This document shows, piece by piece, positions 44,511 through 53,704 of a DNA stretch of 64,000 nt. A program made the position numbers and the translations under genes. Origin of the DNA: Blautia hydrogenotrophica DSM 10507 (lineage in GTDB: Bacteria; Bacillota; Clostridia; Lachnospirales; Lachnospiraceae); assembly GCF_034356035.1 (NCBI RefSeq), contig NZ_CP136423.1, positions 2,914,001 through 2,978,000 of the forward strand, given 5' to 3'. The notes below the pieces were generated by a model. The model saw nothing but the letters and a program-made list of their open reading frames with translations, did not search any database and was not told the origin of the DNA. Within the stretch, counting starts at the first letter, position 1. Every line of letters begins with the position of its first letter.

Positions 44511-46145
44511 ATGAAGGTATTAATCATTGGCGGTGTAGCTGCCGGCACAAAAGTCGCCGCGAAATTAAAACGCATGGAACGTGACGCACAAGTGGACATT
44601 CTTACAATGAGCAAGGATATCTCCTACGCAGGCTGCGGCCTCCCCTATTATGTGGGAGATCTGATTCACGAAAGAAGTGAACTTGTTGTAAACACGCCGG
44701 AAAAATTCGCCGCTTTGACCGGAGCAAATGTGGAAACAGAGGTGGAAGTCACCGGACTAAACCGTGAGTCCAAAACCGTCACCGCATTGGACCACAAGAC
44801 CGGTGAGACCAAAGAGTATTCTTACGATAAATTGGTCATTGCCACCGGTGCTTCCCCGATCATTCCTCCTGTGGAGGGCATTCATCTGAAAAATGTCTTT
44901 GTCATGAGAACCCCGGACGATGCCGTCGCTTTGAGAGACGCCATCGAGGCCGGAGAAATCAAGCGCGCCGTCGTGGCAGGAGCCGGCTTTATTGGCCTGG
45001 AAGTAGCCGAAAATCTTCACGCAAAGGGAATTCGGACTACCGTCATCGACATGGCCCCTCAGATCCTGCCGCCGTTCGACCCTGAGATGGCAGAATACGC
45101 GGAAAATCACTTGGCTGATGAGGGAATCATGTGCTTTACCGGAACTACTTTAGAAGCTGTGATCGGAACTGAGAAAGTGGAAAAAGTAAAGACCAGCCGC
45201 AAAGCCTACAAAGCCGACGCGTTGATTCTGGCTCTAGGCATCCGTGCCAACACCGCATTTCTCGCTGACACAGGCATTGAACTGATGCCAAACCGCACAG
45301 TCAAAGTAAACGCCGGTCTGCGCACCAATGACCCGGATATCTATGCCATCGGAGACTGTGCCATGGTTACCAACCGTCTGACCCAGAACAGCACCTGGTC
45401 GCCTATGGGGTCCTCCGCTAACATTGAAGGACGTATGCTGGCCCAGGAACTGACCGGTGAGCCCCGTGAATACCCCGGTGTACTAGGCACCGGCATCTGC
45501 AAACTGCCCAACCTGAACTGCGGGCGTACCGGATTAGGAGAGGCAGCCGCAAAAGAAGCCGGCTTTGACCCAGTCAGCGTAATCACTGTCGTAGACGACA
45601 AGGCCCACTATTATCCCGGTGCCTCCTCCTTCATTGTCAAGATGATCGCTGACAGGCAGACGCAAAAACTTCTGGGACTACAGTGCATGGGCCCTGGCGC
45701 AGTGGACAAGATGATTGATATCGCCGTGATGGCCATCAGCCTGGGGGCCACCTTGTCTTCCATGGAATATTTGGATTTCGCCTACGCTCCTCCATTTTCC
45801 ACTGCTATCCATCCGTTCGCCCACACACTGAACATCCTGCTGAACAAAATCAACGGAGAGCTGGACAGTTTTACCCCTACGGAATACCAGGCCAAAGCCG
45901 CACAGGGCTATACCGTGCTGGATGTCTCCATCACACCTACTCTGGAAGAGAAGGAGTACGTAAATCTCACTCAGATTGACTCCCAGCTTCCAAATCATCC
46001 CACGGATGAGAAAATACTTCTGGTCTGCGCAAAAGGAAAACGCGCTTACCTCACCCAGAACCGTCTGAAATACTATGGCTATACCAACACAAAAGTACTA
46101 GAAGGCGGCACTACCTTCAACGGAACTGAGATAGAGACGGAATAA
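44511..46145 (+). CDS. CoA-disulfide reductase-like FAD oxidoreductase with C-terminal rhodanese domain
   Basis: A 544-residue fusion. The FAD motif GGVAAGTKVAAKLKR is at residues 7-21, the redox-active single Cys is C42 in YAGCGLPYYVGD, the NAD motif is AVVAGAGFIGLEVAENL, and ANTAFLADTGIEL plus DIYAIGDCAMV complete the flavoprotein. The dimer domain follows, then from about 460 a rhodanese-like domain with a candidate Cys506 in LVCAKGKRAY. The rhodanese loop is atypical. Such proteins reduce CoA-disulfide, CoA-persulfide or polysulfide with NADH. It is followed 128 bp later by a sulfite-reductase-like gene, which supports a sulfur role. Confidence 0.9.
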   Translation: MKVLIIGGVAAGTKVAAKLKRMERDAQVDILTMSKDISYAGCGLPYYVGDLIHERSELVVNTPEKFAALTGANVETEVEVTGLNRESKTVTALDHKTGETKEYSYDKLVIATGASPIIPPVEGIHLKNVFVMRTPDDAVALRDAIEAGEIKRAVVAGAGFIGLEVAENLHAKGIRTTVIDMAPQILPPFDPEMAEYAENHLADEGIMCFTGTTLEAVIGTEKVEKVKTSRKAYKADALILALGIRANTAFLADTGIELMPNRTVKVNAGLRTNDPDIYAIGDCAMVTNRLTQNSTWSPMGSSANIEGRMLAQELTGEPREYPGVLGTGICKLPNLNCGRTGLGEAAAKEAGFDPVSVITVVDDKAHYYPGASSFIVKMIADRQTQKLLGLQCMGPGAVDKMIDIAVMAISLGATLSSMEYLDFAYAPPFSTAIHPFAHTLNILLNKINGELDSFTPTEYQAKAAQGYTVLDVSITPTLEEKEYVNLTQIDSQLPNHPTDEKILLVCAKGKRAYLTQNRLKYYGYTNTKVLEGGTTFNGTEIETE

Positions 46146-46197
46146 GTTCTGTCACTGCGAAGACAACACATAAATAGAAAACAATCAACCACCATGT

Positions 46198-46243
46198 ACG
46201 CCCAGAATTTCCTGCTCAAGGAAGACGGGGATGAACCGGGCGT
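46198..46243 (+). ncRNA. Leader or intercistronic hairpin before the sulfite-reductase-like gene
   Basis: ACGCCC (46198) pairs with GGGCGT (46238), and an inner TTCCT/AGGAA stem lies at 46209-46223. The 3' side reads GGATGAAC and is followed by ACAACAC, as in the upstream leader hairpin. It lies between two cotranscribed genes and could be a processing or regulatory structure. Confidence 0.4.
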
Positions 46244-46273
46244 GCCACAACACAGACATAGGAGGATTATAAA

Positions 46274-47227
46274 ATGGCAACTTTAACTATCAGCCCCTTG
46301 GAAGAAAAAAGAGTCAAAGCTATGGGTTTTCTCAGCAACAAAGGGACCGATAACTTCTCAGCGAGAATTATCACCGTAAATGGAAAAATCACTGCTGAAC
46401 AGCAGAAAGTGATCGCTGAGGCAGCAGAAAAATTTGGAAACGGAATCATCACTTTTACCACCCGTCTGACTATCGAAGTTCAGGGCGTGCCTTTTGATCA
46501 GATCGAGGCATTCCAAGAATACATCGCAAAGGCAGGGCTCAAAACCGGAGGTACTGGTTCCGTGGTTCGTCCTGTGGTCTCCTGCAAAGGCACCACCTGT
46601 CAGTATGGCCTTTTGGATTCCTTCGCCATCTCCGAGGAAATTCACCATCGTTTCTACGAGGGCTACCACACGGTAAAACTACCGCACAAGTTCAAAATCG
46701 CCGTGGGCGGATGTCCAAACAACTGTGTAAAGCCAGATCTGAATGATATTGGAATCATCGGGCAGCTGGTTCCCCAATTTGACGAAGATGAATGCAACGG
46801 TTGCAAAAAGTGCAGCGTCATTGACGCCTGTCCCGTCAATGCTGTCAAGATGGTCGACGGCGTTGCTGAAATCGATCCTGATATCTGCACAAACTGCGGA
46901 CGCTGCATCGGACATTGCCATTTCGATGCCCTAGAGGAAGGAAAACCCGGATTTAAAATTTACATCGGCGGACGTTGGGGCAAAAAGGTCGCTCAGGGCC
47001 GCGCTCTCGGCAAAGTTTTTGAGACCAAGGAAGAGGCTTTAGATGTCATCGAGAAAGCAATTTTACTCTTCCGTGAGCAGGGAAAAACCGGGGAGCGTTT
47101 TGCAAAAACGATCGAGCGCCTGGGCTTTGAGAACGTGGAAAAGCAGCTTTTATCCAATGATCTGCTCGACAGAAAGCAGGCTATTTTAGATGCAGAGCTT
47201 CATCTGACCGGAGGAGCTACCTGTTAA
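46274..47227 (+). CDS. Sulfite/nitrite-reductase-like siroheme [4Fe-4S] protein with ferredoxin insert
   Basis: A 317-residue protein. The ferredoxin-like half begins the chain (ITFTTRLTIEVQGVP). The siroheme-[4Fe-4S] ligands are C104, C109, C147 and C151 (CKGTTC and GGCPNNC). Two extra [4Fe-4S] clusters are inserted at C174/C177/C180/C186 and C205/C208/C211/C215. This is the layout of AsrC-type anaerobic sulfite reductases and related small Dsr-like proteins. No asrA or asrB lies nearby, so electrons may come from the NADH-linked flavoprotein encoded upstream. Sulfite, polysulfide or an organosulfur compound may be the substrate. Confidence 0.88.
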   Translation: MATLTISPLEEKRVKAMGFLSNKGTDNFSARIITVNGKITAEQQKVIAEAAEKFGNGIITFTTRLTIEVQGVPFDQIEAFQEYIAKAGLKTGGTGSVVRPVVSCKGTTCQYGLLDSFAISEEIHHRFYEGYHTVKLPHKFKIAVGGCPNNCVKPDLNDIGIIGQLVPQFDEDECNGCKKCSVIDACPVNAVKMVDGVAEIDPDICTNCGRCIGHCHFDALEEGKPGFKIYIGGRWGKKVAQGRALGKVFETKEEALDVIEKAILLFREQGKTGERFAKTIERLGFENVEKQLLSNDLLDRKQAILDAELHLTGGATC

Positions 47228-47233
47228 AGTATG

Positions 47234-47277
47234 AGCGCTGCCGTATCCAGAAAACGGATACGGCAGCGCTCTTTCTT
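47234..47277 (+). terminator. Terminator of the sulfur-redox operon
   Basis: A perfect 15 bp stem AGCGCTGCCGTATCC with its complement, 7 nt loop, followed by CTTTCTT, 7 nt after the stop codon. Confidence 0.9.
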
Positions 47278-47346
47278 GTGTGATAGAAAATACATTGTCA
47301 CGCTAATGCGCGAAATTTCTTCCCTATCACAGAAACACTCCGCTTC

Positions 47347-49833
47347 TCAGGTAGTAGGCGCGCTGAAGGAGACATTGTATTGTATCCACTGTACCCAGAT
47401 GGAGATTCTGGCCCCATTTCTAGACCCAAACATCCGGACCACACACAAGGACCAGAGAGAGGATGTCGGGTCCTGCTGCCGCACTCTAATCCAATGCAAC
47501 TCCTGTGAATCCATGTAGACTGTGTCATCTATCGTCGTCAGTGTGGAGATCTGCACATTGTCAAGATACTGCGCCTCCGTACTTCCCCCTCCATAAATAC
47601 TGCTTCGGCTGATATCGGCGGTAATCGGGGTGGCCGTATCCTTTGACCGGACACTGATGCGCATAGTATTAGTACCCGTTTTCTGATAGTTGAGAATCAG
47701 ATTCCCCACTGGCATATTAAACACACTGCCCGTCGTAGACATATCCAGCGAATAATTGGTAAAATTAGAATACAGATTTGGAGTTGTCACCGCCTGTTGG
47801 TCACTTGTAAAAGTAAGTTTATAGCTTACCGGTGTGCTTTCACTCACGGTCACCACAGGCCCCGGACCGACTGGCCCCGTCGCCCCGGTTGCTCCGGTGG
47901 CGCCTGTCGGACCTGTTGCTCCCGTCGGGCCAATTTCCCCTTGTGGACCTGTCGGACCCGTTGCTCCTACTGGACCTGTCACTCCGGTCGGGCCTGTTGG
48001 ACCCGTTGGGCCGATTTCTCCCTGCGCTCCAGTGGCTCCCGTTGCACCGATTTCCCCTTGTGGGCCTGCCTCTCCGGTTGCTCCCGTTGGACCCGTCGGG
48101 CCGATTTCTCCCTGTGGCCCGGTCGCTCCCGTCGGGCCCGTTGCACCAACTTCTCCTTGTGGCCCGGTCGCCCCAGTTGGGCCGATCTCCCCCTGTGCTC
48201 CAGTGGCTCCCGTTGCACCGATTTCTCCTTGTGGGCCTGCCTCTCCGGTTGCTCCCGTCGGGCCCGTTGGGCCGATTTCTCCCTGTGGCCCGGTCACTCC
48301 CGTCGGGCCCGTTGCACCAACTTCTCCTTGTGGCCCGGTCGCCCCAGTTGGACCGATCTCCCCCTGTGCTCCAGTGGCTCCCGTTGGACCCGTTGGGCCG
48401 ATTTCTCCCTGTGGGCCGGTCGCCCCAGTTGGACCGATCTCCCCCTGTGCTCCAGTGGCTCCCGTCGGGCCGATTTCTCCTTGTGGGCCTGCCTCTCCGG
48501 TCGCTCCCGTCGGACCCGTTGCACCAACTTCTCCTTGTGGGCCTGCCCCTCCGGTTGCTCCCGTCGGGCCTGTCGGGCCGATTTCTCCCTGTGGGCCTAC
48601 CTCTCCGGTCACTCCCGTCGGACCCGTTGCACCAACTTCTCCTTGTGGCCCGGTCGCCCCAGTTGGACCGATTTCTCCTTGTGGGCCTGCCTCTCCGGTT
48701 GCTCCCGTCGGGCCCGTTGGGCCGATTTCTCCCTGTGGCCCGGTCACTCCCGTTGGACCCGTCGGGCCGATTTCTCCCTGTGGCCCGGTCGCTCCCGTTG
48801 GACCGATCTCCCCCTGTGCTCCAGTGGCTCCCGTCGGGCCGATTTCTCCTTGTGGGCCTGCCTCTCCGGTTGCTCCCGTCGGGCCCGTTGGGCCGATTTC
48901 TCCCTGTGGGCCTACCTCTCCGGTCGCTCCCGTTGGACCGATTTCTCCCTGTGGGCCGGTCTCTCCTATTTCTCCTTTTTCGCCAATCGGTAGGACAAAA
49001 TCCAGCGAAATGCCCGTTTCTGTGGGGCTCGCCGTTACCTGCGCGTTTTCCCCCGCAATAACGTTTCCTACAGAAACTGTAGGTGAAACACCTGCTTCAC
49101 CCTTTTCTCCCTGCGGACCAGTCTCTCCCGTTGCACCGGCCGGTATAACAAAATCCAAGGAAACTCCCGTCTCCGTAGGATTTGCCGTCACCTGTGCATT
49201 TTCCCCTGCCGTGACATTTCCTACAACGACTGTAGGTGAAGCACCATCATCCCCCTTCTCACCTTTTGGCCCGGTGGCTCCCGTCGGGCCTTGAATTCCC
49301 TGCTCACCCTGGGGGCCAGGACACCCCACTTCGCCTTGGGGTCCCTGTGGACCTGTGACTCCTGCAAATCCTTGTTCACCCTGAGGGCCCTGTTCTCCAG
49401 CCGGACCTCTCTCTCCTCGTTCTCCTCTCTCTCCTTTTGGTCCTACCGGGCCAGCCGGACCTGTATCACCTTTAGGACCCACAGGACCACGATCACCCTG
49501 AGGGCCAATTGCCCCTGGATTTCCCTGAATCCCCTGTGGACCAATGCTTCCTGGATCTCCTTTTGGTCCCGCATCCCCACGTACCCCCTGGGGACCTCTC
49601 GGACCAGCCGGCCCTGCTGCGCCCCTTGGCCCTGCCGGGCCAGGACAGCCACTGTCTCCTTTAGGGCCTTGCGGACCCATCGGACCACGTTCCCCACGTA
49701 CTCCCTGCGGCCCTTGCGGACCAGGAGGACCCTGTGGACCAGTAGGCCCTTGGACTGCCACAAAAGAATCATTAGGTTGAGAACAGGAACAATTATTATT
49801 GCGATTGGAATTACAATTTCCAAAATAGTTCAT
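47347..49833 (-). CDS. Collagen-like GXT-repeat surface protein, BclA-like
   Basis: An 828-residue protein. Residues 1-27 are Asn/Cys/Ser-rich without a classic signal peptide. Gly-X-Y triplets run from about 29 to 205. Two degenerate copies of a 36-residue non-collagen insert follow ([20 protein letters not shown] and [20 protein letters not shown] start them), then a long Gly-X-Thr/Gly-Pro-Gln region to about 655. A C-terminal domain of about 170 residues follows and probably trimerises, like BclA heads. GXT repeats in BclA carry O-glycans on spores. No LPXTG anchor is seen. The start ATG at 49833 has GGAGG 12 nt upstream. Confidence 0.9.
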   Translation of the reverse strand: MNYFGNCNSNRNNNCSCSQPNDSFVAVQGPTGPQGPPGPQGPQGVRGERGPMGPQGPKGDSGCPGPAGPRGAAGPAGPRGPQGVRGDAGPKGDPGSIGPQGIQGNPGAIGPQGDRGPVGPKGDTGPAGPVGPKGERGERGERGPAGEQGPQGEQGFAGVTGPQGPQGEVGCPGPQGEQGIQGPTGATGPKGEKGDDGASPTVVVGNVTAGENAQVTANPTETGVSLDFVIPAGATGETGPQGEKGEAGVSPTVSVGNVIAGENAQVTASPTETGISLDFVLPIGEKGEIGETGPQGEIGPTGATGEVGPQGEIGPTGPTGATGEAGPQGEIGPTGATGAQGEIGPTGATGPQGEIGPTGPTGVTGPQGEIGPTGPTGATGEAGPQGEIGPTGATGPQGEVGATGPTGVTGEVGPQGEIGPTGPTGATGGAGPQGEVGATGPTGATGEAGPQGEIGPTGATGAQGEIGPTGATGPQGEIGPTGPTGATGAQGEIGPTGATGPQGEVGATGPTGVTGPQGEIGPTGPTGATGEAGPQGEIGATGATGAQGEIGPTGATGPQGEVGATGPTGATGPQGEIGPTGPTGATGEAGPQGEIGATGATGAQGEIGPTGPTGPTGVTGPVGATGPTGPQGEIGPTGATGPTGATGATGATGPVGPGPVVTVSESTPVSYKLTFTSDQQAVTTPNLYSNFTNYSLDMSTTGSVFNMPVGNLILNYQKTGTNTMRISVRSKDTATPITADISRSSIYGGGSTEAQYLDNVQISTLTTIDDTVYMDSQELHWIRVRQQDPTSSLWSLCVVRMFGSRNGARISIWVQWIQYNVSFSAPTT
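47870..48975 (-). repeat. Tandem DNA repeats coding GPTGATG / GPQGEI triplets
   Basis: About 1.1 kb of near-identical 9, 18, 27 and 36 bp units in the collagen-like gene, for example units coding [13 protein letters not shown]. Copies differ mostly at third positions and at Ala/Pro/Val and Ile/Val choices. Such repeats expand and contract by slippage or recombination, so length should vary between strains and assemblies may collapse here. Confidence 0.85.
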
Positions 49834-49870
49834 ATATACTAACCTCCGAAAAATATGAAAAAGTTTATTA

Positions 49871-49899
49871 TAGAATATGAAGCTATCCAGGCATTGGTT
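49871..49899 (-). promoter_or_regulatory. Sigma-K-like (late sporulation) promoter of the collagen-like gene
   Basis: On the minus strand AACC, 16 nt, CATATTCTA matches the mother-cell sigma-K pattern mACm-N16/17-CATANNNTA, about 38 nt before the start codon. A TATAAT overlaps the 3' part but has no good sigma-A -35 at 17 nt. This fits a spore-surface role. Consensus match only. Confidence 0.5.
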
Positions 49900-49935
49900 A
49901 TCCTACCACACTATAGGCCCTCATAATCTCTCATC

Positions 49936-50014
49936 GCAGCGTACAAATCCACAGCGGAACGTTTTTGTTGCGGGAAATCTTCGCACATTATCGTGACAAA
50001 GTTTTTCCCATAAA
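49936..50014 (+). repeat. Intergenic repeat, copy C
   Basis: This shares AGCGgAaCGTTT-TTGT, GGGAAA and TCGTGACAAAGTTTTTCCC with copies A and B. GGGAAA and TTTCCC can pair, keeping the hairpin despite sequence change. It ends exactly at the A-run of the terminator of the AI-2E family transporter gene. Confidence 0.55.
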
Positions 50015-50060
50015 CAAAAAAGGACTTCCTGTGACTCTACTCATGTCACAGAAAGACCTT
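50015..50060 (-). terminator. Terminator of the AI-2E family transporter gene
   Basis: On the minus strand AAGGTCTTTCTGTGAC pairs with GTCACAGGAAGTCCTT and is followed by a T-run, 11 nt after the stop codon. Confidence 0.85.
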
Positions 50061-50070
50061 AATTTCTCCA

Positions 50071-51237
50071 TTAAGACTCCATGTCTTCTTCTACTTCTTC
50101 CCCCATCTCCTTTTTTCTTATCTCCAAACGGTAATGCACCCATTCTCGAAAAAGAGAATACACTACAGAAGTCAACGGAATAAAAATCAGCATACCCGCG
50201 ACTCCCATCAAATTTCCTCCCACAGTCACAGCCACTAGCACCCAAATCGACGGAAGTCCAACAGAACCGCCCACCACATGCGGATAGATCAAGTTTCCCT
50301 CGATCTGCTGAAGAATCAAAAAAATCACTATAAATATCAACGCCTTCGCAGGACTCACCATCAACAGCAACAAAACGCTGACTGCACATCCGATAAACGC
50401 TCCAAAAATCGGTATCAGCGCGGTAAAACCAATTAATACTCCGATTAAAAGTGCATAGGGAAATTTTAAAATGGTCAGAAGCACAAAAAACATCGTCCCT
50501 AAGATCACAGCCTCTATGCACTGGCCCGTGACAAAATTGGCAAATGTCCGGTAACTCAAGCTTAAAACATGAAACGTATATGTTTCAGATTTTTCCGGTA
50601 GAATCGCTCTCAGAGCCATTTTAACCTGACGTCCCAGTTTCTCCTTTTGAAGTAATATATAACAAGCAAATACAAAGCCAATACAGCCATTCGTCATGGC
50701 TTTAACAATTCCCATCGTCACCGTCCAAGTGGAACTGAGCACACTACTGGCTCCATTTCTAAGTACATCTAGAGCAGAAGCAAGTGCCTTGTGCCAATCC
50801 AAATCCAACTGCGCAATCCATTCTGAGATTTGTTCGTTATCCTGAAACAGCTCTGCCGCCCATCTTTGTACCTGAGGAACCGTACTCTCAATCGTTTTGC
50901 CCAATGCTACCAAAGTTTTCCCAAGTTCCGGTACCACCACCAGGACCACTAACAAAATGATGCAAACCACCAGACACAACGCTCCTATCAAAGATACAGG
51001 TCTGGCAAATCTGCGCTTGCTACCGTCTTTACGTACAAATAATTTTTCTTCTAAAAAATGCATAGGGACATTTAGAATAAATGCCATCGCTGCTCCCAAC
51101 ACAAACGGAAAGAGAATCTGCCATAATAATCCTACAATCCCCAAGACCTTATCGAAATTTTGCAGGCCAACTAATATCAAGATGGTAAAGACGATCAAAC
51201 CCATCATTTTTTTCATATTCTCTTTGTCTAATCGCAT
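50071..51237 (-). CDS. AI-2E family transporter (PerM/YdiK-like membrane protein)
   Basis: A 388-residue membrane protein with about eight helices. Pairs of N-terminal helices are followed by an amphipathic region (ALGKTIESTVPQVQRWAAELF) and then the family block LTILKFPYALLIGVLIGFTALIPIFGAFIG. The C-terminal QIEGNLIYPHVVGGSVGLPSIWVLVAV is also typical. The family was named for autoinducer-2 export, but many members are Na+/H+ antiporters or of unknown function. It is monocistronic with its own terminator. Confidence 0.88.
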   Translation of the reverse strand: MRLDKENMKKMMGLIVFTILILVGLQNFDKVLGIVGLLWQILFPFVLGAAMAFILNVPMHFLEEKLFVRKDGSKRRFARPVSLIGALCLVVCIILLVVLVVVPELGKTLVALGKTIESTVPQVQRWAAELFQDNEQISEWIAQLDLDWHKALASALDVLRNGASSVLSSTWTVTMGIVKAMTNGCIGFVFACYILLQKEKLGRQVKMALRAILPEKSETYTFHVLSLSYRTFANFVTGQCIEAVILGTMFFVLLTILKFPYALLIGVLIGFTALIPIFGAFIGCAVSVLLLLMVSPAKALIFIVIFLILQQIEGNLIYPHVVGGSVGLPSIWVLVAVTVGGNLMGVAGMLIFIPLTSVVYSLFREWVHYRLEIRKKEMGEEVEEDMES

Positions 51238-51363
51238 ACTTTTATTCCTCTTTTAAATGCTCGCCAAAAATTGTCATTTTATACCTTCATTTTTTACTTA
51301 CACTCTAAGTCTGTACGAGACTCATCTACCTTAGACTACCAAAAACTTCAGGCACGCATAAAT

Positions 51364-52008
51364 TTATCCTTGCAGCTGCACATAACTGTCCACATATCTA
51401 TCACACAACTCTTGCAGATAAGCTCTGCGGTCTGCCATCGTCTCATCGAAAATTCCTACTGTATAAAAACCTGCTTTTTTCGCTGTCTCTAGAGCAAAAT
51501 CCGCATCTTCATACACGGTTGTCTCCCAAGGCTTTCCGCCTAGTCGCCGGGTCGCTTCCATATAACATCCCGGTTCTGTCTTTCCTCCTCCGGCTTCCTC
51601 ACAGTCCATCACAAATTCAAAATATTTTCCAATATTTAATCTGTCAAAAGCCAGTTTCGCCATGTAAGACGGAGTCGCCGTGAGCACTCCCATTTTAACT
51701 CCTTGCTCCTGCAAATAAGACAGGTATTCCCTGACTCCTTTCTTCAAAGGCAGGGTCTCCCTGTAGGCATCTTCAATCTGCCTGTTTAACCCCCGAATAA
51801 TCTCCTGAGGTGTGGCCTTCACTCCCAACTCTCTGTGAAAGTACTCCGCTCCTTCTAGCATACTCATAGTAGCTAGATGTTCCTCTAAATCCTCCGGCGG
51901 TCTGATTCCTATAAGCTCCAGATAATTGCGCCCTAAATTTTTCCACACTTTCATGGAATCCAAAAGAGTTCCATCCATGTCAAATATCGCATAAGGATAA
52001 GTTTTCAT
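51364..52008 (-). CDS. HAD-superfamily phosphatase (beta-phosphoglucomutase-like subfamily)
   Basis: A 214-residue HAD hydrolase. Motif I is FDMDGTLLDSM, motif II is GVLTATPSYMA, the motif III Lys is probably the one in GGGKTEPGCYMEA, and motif IV is VYEDADFALETAKKAGF. The helical cap sits between motifs I and II. The DGTLLDS start resembles phosphatases of small phosphorylated metabolites. The start at 52008 has GGGAGG about 7 nt upstream. Substrate not predictable. Confidence 0.87.
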   Translation of the reverse strand: MKTYPYAIFDMDGTLLDSMKVWKNLGRNYLELIGIRPPEDLEEHLATMSMLEGAEYFHRELGVKATPQEIIRGLNRQIEDAYRETLPLKKGVREYLSYLQEQGVKMGVLTATPSYMAKLAFDRLNIGKYFEFVMDCEEAGGGKTEPGCYMEATRRLGGKPWETTVYEDADFALETAKKAGFYTVGIFDETMADRRAYLQELCDRYVDSYVQLQG

Positions 52009-52130
52009 TTTTCCTCCCGTCTTTCGTTCTTTCTTCACGCTAAAAGTCTATGTGGGATATCATAACACCATCTCAAGTTTTTTCCCATAAAAATAATTTT
52101 CTAAAATATTAAATTTTTATAAAAAAGGAA

Positions 52131-52246
52131 TTGACACAAAAATAATCCTAAAGTATAGTTAATTATGATAGAAAATTCACAATGAATAGGAATTGTTGAA
52201 CTGTCAGCCCGAAAAATCAGATTTCACACCTGAGATTCAGGCTGAC
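52131..52246 (+). promoter_or_regulatory. Promoter and leader hairpin of the NCS2 permease gene
   Basis: TTGACA (52131-52136), 17 nt, TATAGT (52154-52159) is a strong sigma-A promoter. The leader of about 110 nt holds a stem GTCAGCC (52203) / GGCTGAC (52240) with an inner AATC/GATT pair and a CCTGA-type small hairpin. I looked for the purine riboswitch core and did not find it. The hairpin lies 31 nt before the start codon and could act on translation. Confidence 0.7.
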
Positions 52247-52277
52247 AAAATTGCTTGTTTAGGGAAGGAGATTTCAC

Positions 52278-53687
52278 ATGAACCTAGAGAAATTCTTTCA
52301 TTTGAAAGAAAACAACACCACAGTTAAGACCGAGATTCTAGCAGGAATTACCACGTTCATGACCATGGCCTATATTCTGGCCGTAAATCCTAACATTCTA
52401 TCCTCAACTGGGATGGATCACGGCGCGGTATTCACCGCTACCGCAGTAGCGGCCTTTCTTGGAACACTATGTATGGCCCTGTTTGCCAACTATCCATTTG
52501 CTCTGGCTCCTGGAATGGGCCTGAATGCTTACTTTGCATACACAGTCGTTCTTGGAATGGGATATTCCTGGAAAGTTGCCCTGGCCGCTGTTCTCGTGGA
52601 AGGTATTATCTTCATCGTGCTCTCTCTTTTGAATGTACGAGAAGCCATCTTCGATGCAATACCTTTTAATTTGAAAAAAGCTGTCAGTGTGGGAATTGGT
52701 TTGTTTATTGCATTTATTGGCCTGCAAAACGCCAAGATCGTAATTGGTGGTTCCACTTTGTTAAGCCTGTTCTCGGTAGATAACTATAATGCCATTTTAC
52801 AGAAAGACGCCACTGTGAATGGTACTGAATTCGTAGCAGCCTCAGCAAATGATGTGGGAATCACTGTATTATTAGCAATTATTGGAATCATCATCACAGG
52901 GGTTCTGGTAGCTAAAAACATCAAGGGAAATATCTTGTGGGGTATTTTGATTACTTGGCTTTTGGGAATTATCTGTCAGTTTACAGGTCTTTATGTCCCG
53001 AATCCTGATCTCGGATACTATTCCTTACTTCCAGATTTCAGCAGTGGTATTTCCATTCCAAGTCTGTCTCCAATCTTCGCAAAATTCAGTTTGGAAGGTA
53101 TCCCGATTTTGGAATTTATCGTCATTGTTTTCGCCTTTTTGTTTGTAGATCTGTTCGACACTCTGGGAACTTTAATCGGTGTATCTGCAAAAGCTGATAT
53201 GCTGGACAAAGATGGAAAACTGCCACGTATCAAAGGTGCCCTCATGGCCGACGCTGTAGCTACAACTGCTGGTGCGGTACTGGGTACTTCCACGACTACT
53301 ACCTTCGTAGAAAGTGCTTCCGGTGTCACTGAGGGAGGACGTACCGGCCTGACAGCCATTACAACCGCTATTTTGTTTGGGTTGTCCTTATTCCTATCAC
53401 CTATTTTCCTGGCGATCCCTTCCTTTGCCACTGCTCCTGCTCTGGTAATTGTAGGATTCTATATGCTAAGTGCAGTGTCAGACATTAAGTTTTCTGACCC
53501 TGCTGAAGGAATTCCGGCTTTCATCTGTATAGCGGCAATGCCTTTCTTCTACAGTATCTCAGAAGGCATCTCCATGGGTGTCATCTCTTACGTTGCCTTA
53601 AACCTTCTGATCGGCAAAGGAAAGAAAGTGAGCCCGGTTATGTATATACTGGCGATACTATTTATTCTAAAATATATTTTGATTTAA
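52278..53687 (+). CDS. NCS2-family purine permease (guanine/hypoxanthine type)
   Basis: A 469-residue AzgA/PbuG-type permease with about 12-14 membrane segments. N-terminal EILAGITTFMTMAYILAVNP, APGMGLNAYFAYTVVLGMGYSWKVAL, and FLFVDLFDTLGTLIGVSAKA plus TTTTFVESASGVTEGGRTGLTA are hallmark blocks of this subgroup. It imports guanine, hypoxanthine or adenine with protons. It has its own promoter, leader hairpin, GGAAGGAG site and terminator. Confidence 0.93.
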   Translation: MNLEKFFHLKENNTTVKTEILAGITTFMTMAYILAVNPNILSSTGMDHGAVFTATAVAAFLGTLCMALFANYPFALAPGMGLNAYFAYTVVLGMGYSWKVALAAVLVEGIIFIVLSLLNVREAIFDAIPFNLKKAVSVGIGLFIAFIGLQNAKIVIGGSTLLSLFSVDNYNAILQKDATVNGTEFVAASANDVGITVLLAIIGIIITGVLVAKNIKGNILWGILITWLLGIICQFTGLYVPNPDLGYYSLLPDFSSGISIPSLSPIFAKFSLEGIPILEFIVIVFAFLFVDLFDTLGTLIGVSAKADMLDKDGKLPRIKGALMADAVATTAGAVLGTSTTTTFVESASGVTEGGRTGLTAITTAILFGLSLFLSPIFLAIPSFATAPALVIVGFYMLSAVSDIKFSDPAEGIPAFICIAAMPFFYSISEGISMGVISYVALNLLIGKGKKVSPVMYILAILFILKYILI

Positions 53688-53704
53688 TTAGACAGTTAAA
53701 TCAC

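Noticed and set aside
44411..44614. Minus-strand 67-codon frame across the start of the CoA-disulfide reductase gene
   Set aside because: It is antisense to the leader hairpin and the conserved N-terminus; no homology or ribosome site.
47870..48975. Regularly spaced repeats that could look like a CRISPR array
   Set aside because: The repeats are in-frame 9 bp multiples coding Gly-X-Y triplets, without unique spacers and without cas genes.
47834..49294. Long plus-strand open frame (486 codons, rich in [10 protein letters not shown]) opposite the collagen-like gene
   Set aside because: It is the complement of the Gly-Pro repeat DNA, whose composition lacks stop codons on both strands. It has no ribosome site and no independent domain.
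52160..52277. Possible purine riboswitch before the NCS2 permease gene
   Set aside because: The conserved core and loop-loop sequences of the purine aptamer are absent; only a simple GTCAGCC/GGCTGAC hairpin is seen.
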